A stretch of DNA of 5,684 bases from Methanobacteriota archaeon (GTDB lineage Archaea > Thermoplasmatota > Thermoplasmata > RBG-16-68-12), in contig VBLZ01000090.1 of the NCBI GenBank assembly GCA_005878515.1, positions 1 to 5,684 on the forward strand. The letters are read 5' to 3'. This document shows positions 1 through 4,833 of this stretch, piece by piece (position 1 is the first letter of the stretch; each line of letters opens with the position of its first letter). A model generated the notes under the pieces. The model saw only the letters and a program-made list of their open reading frames with translations. It did not search any database and was not told the DNA's origin. Made by a program: the position numbers and the translations under genes.

Positions 1-825
1 GCCACGGTGGCCGCCATTCTCGTCGCCCTCGTCATCGCGGTCGTCGCATCCGCCCCGAGAGTCCGACCGGCCAACTACACGCCGTTCCTCCCGAGCGGGC
101 TGGGTTCGATCGGCACGGCGGCCGCCCTGATTGTCTGGTCCTACCTGGGGTACGAGAACACCTCCAACGTGGCGGAGGAGTTCAGGAATCCGGAGCGGGA
201 TTTCCACCGCAGCGTGGTCATCAGCGTCTTCCTGATCAGCGGCCTCTACCTCGCCATTGCGGTCGTCACGGTCGGCACCGGCGCATACATGGTCGGGGGC
301 GGGGCCACCCCCTTTGCCGCGATGATGTCGGACGCCTTCGGTTCCTACGGCGGGGCAATCGTCGCACTCCTGGCTGTCTTCGTCACCTTCGGAACCGTGA
401 ACGCGTACGTCGCGGGGATGGCCAGGGTCTACTACGCGGCGGCCCGGGACGGCGTCTTCCCGAAGATGCTCGCCGCCGTCGATCGCCGGACGGGTGCGCC
501 CCATCACTCACTCGTCTTTCTGATTGTCTTGGTGCTTCTGAGTCTCCTTGCCTTCTACATCCTTGCCGTGGACTTTGTGTCCGCATTCCTCATGGCCAGC
601 GGCGCAGCGATCCTGACCTACGTGATCGGCTCCATCGCGGGAATCCGGCTTCTCAAGGAACGAGGGATGCGGCGGGCGCTTCCCTGGATCTCCCTCGCGG
701 TTTCCGTGAGCCTCCTGCCATTCATCGGCTCGCTCCTGGCGGCGAGCGTTGCGATTGCGGGTGTTGGACTCCTCATCAGCTGGGCGCTCTCGCGACGAAG
801 AACCGGTGGGAACCGACGAACGTGA
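1..825 (+). CDS. APC-family amino acid permease, C-terminal part (5' end outside window)
   Basis: This is an inner-membrane secondary transporter of the amino acid-polyamine-organocation superfamily. The reading frame is open to the first base, so the GTG at position 7 is not the true start; 274 residues are visible, against a usual 430-500. About eight hydrophobic segments can be seen, near residues 1-18, 36-51, 71-93, 115-135, 168-190, 192-214, 226-244 and 245-264, matching TM5 to TM12. The stretch SYLGYENTSNVAEEFRNPER (47-66) matches the conserved TM6 region (GxE followed by AEE.xNPxRD). ARVYYAAARDGVFPK (141-155), followed by a GAP turn, matches the TM8-TM9 loop of APC carriers. A basic tail (RRR...RRT) ends the protein, as expected for a cytoplasmic C terminus. 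The substrate cannot be read from the sequence; amino acid or amine uptake is a family-level inference. It converges on the downstream dehydrogenase. Confidence 0.93.
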   Translation, partial: ATVAAILVALVIAVVASAPRVRPANYTPFLPSGLGSIGTAAALIVWSYLGYENTSNVAEEFRNPERDFHRSVVISVFLISGLYLAIAVVTVGTGAYMVGGGATPFAAMMSDAFGSYGGAIVALLAVFVTFGTVNAYVAGMARVYYAAARDGVFPKMLAAVDRRTGAPHHSLVFLIVLVLLSLLAFYILAVDFVSAFLMASGAAILTYVIGSIAGIRLLKERGMRRALPWISLAVSVSLLPFIGSLLAASVAIAGVGLLISWALSRRRTGGNRRT

Positions 826-847
826 GGCAACGCACAGACCCTTGCGC

Positions 848-863
848 GCTCCTGACAAGGAGC
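848..863. terminator. Small hairpin in the convergent gap, possible terminator
   Basis: A perfect 6-bp inverted repeat, GCTCCT / AGGAGC, with a 4-nt GACA loop lies between two convergent genes (permease stop at 825, dehydrogenase stop at 892). On the minus strand it follows a pyrimidine-rich TTCCTTTTC stretch (positions 886-878), which would suit T-rich archaeal termination of the dehydrogenase transcript. No T-run follows the hairpin on the plus strand. The stem is short, so this is a position-based suggestion. Confidence 0.25.
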
Positions 864-891
864 CGCAGTCTCGTTCGAAAAGGAATGTGAA

Positions 892-1833
892 TTAGCTCAA
901 AGTGATGACGACGTTTCCCTTTTTGTGGCCTCCCTCGACATACCGGTGAGCCTCCGCAATCTGCGCGAGCGGATAGCGTCGATCGATGACCGCCCTTAGC
1001 TTTCGCGCTTCAATGAGGTCTTTGAGGAAGACGAGATCTTCCGTCTTCGGCTTTGCGATCCCACCGATTACCCTCTTGCGTCCGCCTACCGAGGCCCAGG
1101 GCTTTCGGAGAACTGCTCCCAGCAACAAGTCGCTAGCATAGACGCCTCCTTTCTTGAGGGATTTCATGCACGCGGAAAACGAAATCTTGCCCACGGTATG
1201 GAAAATGAGATCGTACGTTGCGGGCTTGGTGAAATCCTCCTTCGTATAGTCGATCACATCATCCGCGCCGAGCGACTTCACCAATGCTAGATTCGCGGTG
1301 CTGCAAACCCCTGTGACGTCCGCCCCGAAGTATTTGGCAAGCTGTACTGCGGCCGTACCCACCGCTCCGGATGCTCCATAGATGAGGACTTTTTGACCCC
1401 GCTGGATATTTCCCTTCCTCAGGAAGTGCAGCGCAGATAATGCCCCAAAGGGAATGGCGGCTGCCTCCTCGAAGTCCATGTTGGCCGGTTTCGCGCCACG
1501 TGGGCCCTTTTCAAGGAGACACGTGTACTCGGCATACGTGCTCACACCCGCTCCGAAGACTTGGTCCCCGGGTTTGAATCGTTTCACATCTTTGCCTACG
1601 GCTTCGATTTCTCCGGCTAGCTCAGATCCGAGTATGGGTCTCTTCGGTCTTGTGAGCCCAGCGAAAAACCTCACGATGAATGGGTCGGCCTTTCGGAGGC
1701 GGACATCCCCCGACGTCACGGTTGTCGCGAATATCCTGATCAGTACCTGATTGTCCCTGGGGGTGGGTTTCTCCACCTCTTTGACCTGAAGAACTTCGGG
1801 CGGTCCGTATCTGGTGCATACGGCCGCTTTCAC
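892..1833 (-). CDS. Zinc-independent MDR-family NAD(P)-dependent dehydrogenase / quinone oxidoreductase-like protein
   Basis: A cytoplasmic oxidoreductase of the medium-chain dehydrogenase/reductase superfamily that probably uses NAD(P)H on a quinone, enone or similar carbonyl substrate. The GTG at 1833 is chosen as start because MDR proteins typically begin MKAxxxxxYGxPEVL, as here (VKAAVCTRYGPPEVL), and because GGGAGGG (1841-1847) sits 7 nt upstream. An in-frame ATG at 1863 would add ten residues (323 aa) and has no clear ribosome site. From the GTG the protein has 313 residues. The N-terminal GroES-like domain is about 1-120 and the Rossmann domain follows, with the nucleotide-binding loop GASGAVG at 153-159. 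The structural-zinc cysteine lobe is missing, and TSGDVR (40-45) occupies the place of the catalytic zinc-cysteine region, so this is the zinc-free QOR-like branch. The physiological substrate is unknown. GC is lower than in neighbouring genes, which suggests transfer, perhaps from bacteria. A possible TATA-like stretch lies at 1936-1944 on the minus strand. Confidence 0.93.
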   Translation of the reverse strand: MKAAVCTRYGPPEVLQVKEVEKPTPRDNQVLIRIFATTVTSGDVRLRKADPFIVRFFAGLTRPKRPILGSELAGEIEAVGKDVKRFKPGDQVFGAGVSTYAEYTCLLEKGPRGAKPANMDFEEAAAIPFGALSALHFLRKGNIQRGQKVLIYGASGAVGTAAVQLAKYFGADVTGVCSTANLALVKSLGADDVIDYTKEDFTKPATYDLIFHTVGKISFSACMKSLKKGGVYASDLLLGAVLRKPWASVGGRKRVIGGIAKPKTEDLVFLKDLIEARKLRAVIDRRYPLAQIAEAHRYVEGGHKKGNVVITLS

Positions 1834-1840
1834 TCTTGTT

Positions 1841-1847
1841 CCCTCCC
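1841..1847 (-). promoter_or_regulatory. Shine-Dalgarno site that decides the GTG start of the dehydrogenase
   Basis: On the minus strand GGGAGGG is followed by 7 nt and then GTG at 1833-1831. The purine-rich site lies inside the longer reading frame starting at ATG 1863, so it only makes sense as a ribosome binding site if translation begins at the GTG. Family alignment of the N terminus supports the same choice. Confidence 0.6.
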
Positions 1848-1993
1848 TGACACCCATTCTCATTCATCAATTGCGGTCGTGAAACCCCGTCTCGAGGGAC
1901 GGAGAGGCGATGCTGACCCCCGCATGCCAATCGGAGTAAAGATACGTTTTCCGGCCCCGGCTCTCAATTCTGGCAGCCCAGTCAGACGCAAGG

Positions 1994-2010
1994 GCCGCAG
2001 GGGGAATTGA
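1994..2010 (-). repeat. Near-exact duplicate of the tRNA-Thr 3' end (att-like remnant candidate)
   Basis: The plus-strand bases GCCGCA + five G + AATTGA repeat the tRNA-Thr 3' terminus at 2697-2714 (GCCGCA + six G + AATTGA). The two copies have the same orientation and differ by one G. In tRNA terms the copy covers the acceptor 3' strand, the 3' T-stem strand and part of the T loop. It lies about 700 bp beyond the 3' end of the tRNA gene, where the distal repeat of a tRNA-integrated element would sit. Similarity stops abruptly on both sides. No integrase gene lies between the copies, so the element interpretation is an inference. Confidence 0.45.
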
Positions 2011-2022
2011 TTCGAAGACAAG

Positions 2023-2031
2023 TTCAATATG
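2023..2031 (+). promoter_or_regulatory. Possible TATA box for the VOC gene
   Basis: TTCAATATG is the most AT-rich stretch ahead of the VOC gene. A start of transcription about 26 bp downstream, near 2053, would leave a leader of about 25 nt containing the AAGGAG ribosome site. The match to an archaeal TATA box is weak and no BRE is evident. Confidence 0.2.
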
Positions 2032-2062
2032 CGGCGGGCGGTTTGGCGTCCCGCGAACCCAC

Positions 2063-2068
2063 AAGGAG
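2063..2068 (+). promoter_or_regulatory. Ribosome binding site of the VOC gene
   Basis: AAGGAG lies 10 nt before the ATG at 2079. It supports that start over the upstream in-frame codon near 2007 and over a GTG at 2124. Confidence 0.6.
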
Positions 2069-2078
2069 CTACCGAAAC

Positions 2079-2603
2079 ATGCCGCAGAAGACGAAGAGAC
2101 CACCACGCGAGATCGAGACCGCCGTGAAGACTGTCGTCCCGTGCCTCTGGTTCGACCGCCAAGCGGAGGAGGCCGCGAGGTTCTACGTATCCCTCTTCCC
2201 GGATTCGCATGTCGACAAGGTCGTCGAAGCGCCTGCGGACTTCCCGAGCGGGAAGAAGGGAGACGTCCTGTCCGTTGACTTCACCCTGATGGGCCGAAAG
2301 TTCAGCGGCCTGAATGGGGGCCCGTACTTCAAGTTCAACGAAGCCGTCTCCTTCACCGTCCCGTGCGAAAGCCAGGCGGAGGTGGACCGATACTGGAACG
2401 CCCTCTCGGCGGTTCCCGAGGCCGAACAGTGCGGTTGGGTGAAGGACCGCTACGGTCTCTCGTGGCAGATCGTGCCGTCGATGCTGTATGGGCTCCTTGC
2501 CGACCCGGATCGCAAGAAGGCCGGGCGCGTGATGGAAGTCATGCTCAAGATGAAGAAGCTTGACATCAAGACGCTGCAACAAGCCTATCAGCACGCCAAG
2601 TGA
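2079..2603 (+). CDS. VOC-family (PhnB-like / glyoxalase-fold) protein
   Basis: A 174-residue vicinal-oxygen-chelate fold protein of the PhnB-like branch, often labelled 3-demethylubiquinone-9 3-methyltransferase in databases although that activity is not shown for most members. Family hallmarks read in order: PCLWFDRQAEEAARFYVSLF (21-40), the GLNGGPYFKFNEAVSF block (77-92), VPCESQAEVDRYWNALS (94-110), and CGWVKDRYGLSWQIVP (118-133). The C-terminal helix region ADPDRKKAGRVMEVMLKMKK (141-160) is also typical. The start at ATG 2079 is supported by AAGGAG 10 nt upstream and leaves a basic extension of about 14 residues that most relatives lack. It diverges from the dehydrogenase, and its end faces the oppositely oriented tRNA gene. 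Such proteins are common in soil bacteria; it lies between the tRNA-Thr gene and the duplicated tRNA 3' end, so recent acquisition is possible. Family assignment is firm; the reaction is unknown. Confidence 0.94.
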   Translation: MPQKTKRPPREIETAVKTVVPCLWFDRQAEEAARFYVSLFPDSHVDKVVEAPADFPSGKKGDVLSVDFTLMGRKFSGLNGGPYFKFNEAVSFTVPCESQAEVDRYWNALSAVPEAEQCGWVKDRYGLSWQIVPSMLYGLLADPDRKKAGRVMEVMLKMKKLDIKTLQQAYQHAK

Positions 2604-2611
2604 ACTCTCGA

Positions 2612-2625
2612 ACTCTTCGCAGAGT
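2612..2625 (+). terminator. Hairpin just after the VOC stop codon
   Basis: ACTCT-TCGC-AGAGT forms a perfect 5-bp stem with a 4-nt loop, beginning 9 nt past the VOC stop. The 5' arm is part of a short tandem duplication (GAACTCT at 2602-2608 and again at 2610-2616). No T-run follows, so it is at best a 3'-end stabilising structure. Confidence 0.2.
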
Positions 2626-2695
2626 GAAATGGCATCAGTCGACCCTGTTGCGCGCGCATGCCGCGGCGCCAGGGGAAGTCAAAGCCAGCAAGTAG

Positions 2696-2789
2696 AGCCG
2701 CAGGGGGGAATTGAACCCCCGACCTGCGCCTGTTTGGGCCGCCCGCGGCGGTTTACCAAGGCGCCGCTCTACCCCTAAGCCACTGCGGC
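2696..2789 (-). tRNA. trnT: tRNA-Thr(GGT), interrupted by a 22-nt intron at 37/38
   Basis: On the minus strand a complete cloverleaf folds. Acceptor GCCGCAG (2789-2783) pairs fully with CTGCGGC. The D arm is GCTT-AGGGGTA-GAGC. The anticodon stem GCGCC (2764-2760) pairs fully with GGCGC (2730-2726). The variable loop is AGGTC and the T arm is GGGGG-TTCAATT-CCCCC. The anticodon loop becomes TTGGTAA once 22 nt (2753-2732) are removed, giving anticodon GGT, with A37 after U36 as expected for a t6A-modified threonine tRNA. G1-C72, C2-G71 and U73 agree with identity elements described for archaeal threonyl-tRNA synthetases. CCA is not encoded. Mature length is 72 nt. The intron and its splice motif are archaeal hallmarks; bacterial tRNAs do not carry them. 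The gene is divergent from the NFACT gene. Confidence 0.95.
2732..2753 (-). other. tRNA-Thr intron with bulge-helix-bulge splice motif
   Basis: The 22-nt intron starts after A37 (2754) and ends before A38 (2731). Exon bases TTGG (32-35) pair with intron CCAA (2737-2734), giving the 4-bp central helix. The flanking bulges are TAA (2755-2753) and ACA (2733-2731), each 3 nt and each cut after its second base, as the archaeal splicing endonuclease does. The rest of the intron forms a tight CCGCC/GGCGG hairpin with a GCG loop. One A-C mismatch (2752/2738) lies next to the 5' bulge, so that side is slightly relaxed. Confidence 0.88.
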
Positions 2790-2813
2790 AGTGACGCGGA
2801 CCAAACGATGGAA

Positions 2814-2821
2814 CTTACTTA
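2814..2821 (-). promoter_or_regulatory. TATA-like box of the tRNA-Thr gene
   Basis: Minus-strand TAAGTAAG; its TAAGTAA core (2821-2815) is centred at 2818, 29 bp upstream of the first tRNA base (2789). That is the spacing expected for an archaeal TATA box with transcription starting at or just before the mature 5' end. The sequence is a fair, not perfect, TATA match. Confidence 0.45.
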
Positions 2822-2846
2822 GCCCTATCGGGCCGCGGACCAATGA

Positions 2847-2855
2847 TTAAGTAAA
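2847..2855 (+). promoter_or_regulatory. TATA-like box of the NFACT gene (leaderless start)
   Basis: TTAAGTAAA contains the same TAAGTAA core (2848-2854) as the tRNA promoter on the other strand. Its centre (2851) lies 29 bp before the A of the NFACT ATG at 2880, so transcription would begin at or within a few bases of the start codon. The absence of any Shine-Dalgarno sequence ahead of that ATG agrees with a leaderless mRNA. Confidence 0.45.
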
Positions 2856-2879
2856 GCACGGGTCTTCGCTTCGACGAAA

Positions 2880-4760
2880 ATGAAGACAGCCCTTTCCTCC
2901 TTCGATCTGCGGGCCCTCGTCGCGGAGTGGCAAGAGCTCATCGGCGGTCATGTCGACAAGGCGTACCAGAAGGGAGACGAAGTCATCCTCCGAGTTAACG
3001 CACCTGCACGCGGCAAGGTCGAACTGTTCTACCAGGCGGGGCGCTGGCTATGCCTCCACGAGGTCGAGAACAAGCCGGAATCCCCGCCGCCGTTCGCGCA
3101 GAGTCTGCGGCGGCTCCTCGACAACGCCCGCATCCAGGGAATCGAGCAACACGAGTTCGACCGGATTGCGGTCTTCCATCTCGAGCGCGGAGGAGAACCG
3201 ATCGACCTCGTCTTCGAGGTATTCGGCAAAGGGAACATCGTCGTCGCGAAGAAGGACACGATCGCCGCGGTCCTCTTTCCGCAGACGTTCAAGGACCGAG
3301 CGGTCCAAATCGCCGAACCGTACCGATTCCCGCAAGCGGGACTGGACCCGCTCGAGCTCGACCGAGGCGCTTTCGCAAACGCACTCCGCACGGCCAAGGG
3401 TCAGGTAGTCCGGGTCCTGGCGAGCGTTCTGAACTTGGGCGGTACGTACGCCGAGGAAGTGTGCCTGCGGGCCGACGTCGAGAAACAAACGAAAGTGAAA
3501 GAACTCAGCGACGCCCAAGTGGACGGACTCTACACCGCTCTCAACAATCTCGCAGTGGCCGTCGACCAGGAGCGACGCCCCGTCGTCGTCTTCCAAGACG
3601 GTCGGGCGATCGACGCGACGCCCATCGAGCTCGCGCAATATCGCGGGTTGGAGCGGCGAGACTTTCCGGCCTTCAATCAGGCCCTCTCGCACTACTTGAC
3701 CGTGGCGGAGCCGGAAACGGCGGCTGTGGGGGACGCCGCGGCGAAATTCGAGCGACGGATCGTGCAACAGCGGGAGTCGATGGAGGCCCTGCGGGAGGAG
3801 GCGATGCGGCTCGAAGCCCAGGCGGTCTTCCTCTATGGGCACTATGGCGTCTTCGACGAGCTCCTGAAGGCGATCCGGGAGGGCCGGACCCCGCCGGAAC
3901 ATGCGCAGATCAAAGCGATCGACCGGAAGGATCACACGGTCACGCTCGCGATCGGCGACTTCGACGCGATCACGCTGGACTACGAGAAGGACGTGACCGC
4001 GAACGCCCAGGCGCTCTACGACCGCCGCAAAGACGGATTGGCCAAGGCCCAACGGGTCGACGAAGCGACCGCCGCCACTCGGGCGGAAATGGAAGTCGCT
4101 CAGGCGAGAGCGATCAAGGTCGCAAAACAGCCGCGGATCAAGTCGACGAAGTCGATGTGGTTCGAGGCGTACCGCTGGACACTCTCCTCAGAAAGGTTCC
4201 TCATCCTCGGGGGTCGAGATGCGCGCACGAACGACCAGCTCGTGAAGAAGCACCTGAAGGAAGGGGATCGATACGCCCATGCCGACGTCCACGGGGCGCC
4301 TTCCACCGTGGTCAAGGACGGTGCGCGGGCTTCCGACGTCACCTTGCGGCAGGCGTGCGAGTTCGCACTCGCGTACAGCAAGGCGTGGTCTGCGGGACTT
4401 GCCAGTGGCAGCGCCTACTGGGTCCTGCCGGAACAGGTCTCGAAGCAGGCGGAGTCCGGCGAGTTCCTCCCGCGGGGCGCGTTCGTCATCCGCGGGAAAC
4501 GGAACTACATCCACGACCTGCCGGTCCGGATCGCGGTCGGCGAGGTCGAGGTCGAGGGCCACCGCAAGATCATGGGCGGGCCGGTCACCGCGGTCGCGGG
4601 CCGCTCCGCCCGATACGTCGTCTTGGCCCCGGGGAAGGGAGACCGCGAGGCAATCACGAGGAAACTCGCATCGGTCTTCGCGGTGCCGATCGAAGAGATT
4701 GCCCGCGCGATGCCCCCCGGCAGCGTTCAGTTCGTCGAGTCCCACGGCATCGAGGTGTAA
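2880..4760 (+). CDS. rqcH: NFACT-family ribosome quality-control protein (Rqc2/NEMF/RqcH homologue)
   Basis: Full-length 626-residue NFACT protein. The family binds the large ribosomal subunit when it is blocked by a peptidyl-tRNA; in bacteria and eukaryotes it recruits tRNA to add C-terminal Ala or Ala/Thr tails that mark the stalled chain. The NFACT-N domain spans roughly 1-235, with FEVFGKGNIVVAKK (112-125) typical. The residues needed for tailing in Rqc2/RqcH appear present: D9 in SSFDLRAL and D94-R95 in HEFDRIAVFHL. A helical, HhH-like part lies near 165-230. A coiled-coil middle region runs about 285-425, in two arms (285-315 and 375-415) around a small insert. The NFACT-R RNA-binding domain spans about 427-560, marked by FLILGGRDARTNDQLVKKHL (440-459), YAHADVHGAPSTVVKDG (465-481) and FVIRGKRNYIHDLP (535-548). 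The ATG at 2880 fits the family N terminus; no ribosome binding site precedes it. trpB2 follows 73 bp downstream. Family assignment is secure; tailing activity in this archaeon is inferred. Confidence 0.96.
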   Translation: MKTALSSFDLRALVAEWQELIGGHVDKAYQKGDEVILRVNAPARGKVELFYQAGRWLCLHEVENKPESPPPFAQSLRRLLDNARIQGIEQHEFDRIAVFHLERGGEPIDLVFEVFGKGNIVVAKKDTIAAVLFPQTFKDRAVQIAEPYRFPQAGLDPLELDRGAFANALRTAKGQVVRVLASVLNLGGTYAEEVCLRADVEKQTKVKELSDAQVDGLYTALNNLAVAVDQERRPVVVFQDGRAIDATPIELAQYRGLERRDFPAFNQALSHYLTVAEPETAAVGDAAAKFERRIVQQRESMEALREEAMRLEAQAVFLYGHYGVFDELLKAIREGRTPPEHAQIKAIDRKDHTVTLAIGDFDAITLDYEKDVTANAQALYDRRKDGLAKAQRVDEATAATRAEMEVAQARAIKVAKQPRIKSTKSMWFEAYRWTLSSERFLILGGRDARTNDQLVKKHLKEGDRYAHADVHGAPSTVVKDGARASDVTLRQACEFALAYSKAWSAGLASGSAYWVLPEQVSKQAESGEFLPRGAFVIRGKRNYIHDLPVRIAVGEVEVEGHRKIMGGPVTAVAGRSARYVVLAPGKGDREAITRKLASVFAVPIEEIARAMPPGSVQFVESHGIEV

Positions 4761-4786
4761 CGGTGCGACAATCCGTGGCGACAAGC

Positions 4787-4795
4787 CCTATACAT
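4787..4795 (+). promoter_or_regulatory. Possible TATA box for trpB2
   Basis: CCTATACAT in the 73-bp gap after the NFACT gene is the best TATA-like stretch there. Transcription about 27 bp downstream, near 4818, would give a leader of about 16 nt that includes GGGGGA (4825-4830) just before the ATG. It suggests trpB2 can be transcribed on its own, although read-through from the NFACT gene is also possible. Confidence 0.3.
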
Positions 4796-4833
4796 CCGAG
4801 CGCCATTACGCTCCAACGGATTTTGGGGGATTG

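Noticed and set aside
1887..1902. CCGTC/GACGG inverted repeat with a 6-nt loop upstream of the dehydrogenase
   Set aside because: A 5-bp stem in GC-rich DNA is expected by chance; no partner structure, switch-like alternative pairing or known riboswitch core is visible.
1860..2594. Minus-strand open frame of 244 codons opposite the VOC gene
   Set aside because: It is the antisense of a gene with unmistakable VOC/PhnB motifs and runs through the divergent intergenic region; no protein-family signal was seen.
2560..2778. Plus-strand small open frame of 72 codons running into the tRNA gene
   Set aside because: It overlaps the VOC 3' end and then reads antisense through the tRNA-Thr; its translation there (GGIEPPTCA) is the familiar artefact of translating a tRNA T arm.
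3048..4052. Minus-strand open frame of 334 codons inside the NFACT gene
   Set aside because: Antisense shadow of high-GC coding sequence, with arginine- and valine-rich low-complexity translation and no supporting ribosome site or motif.
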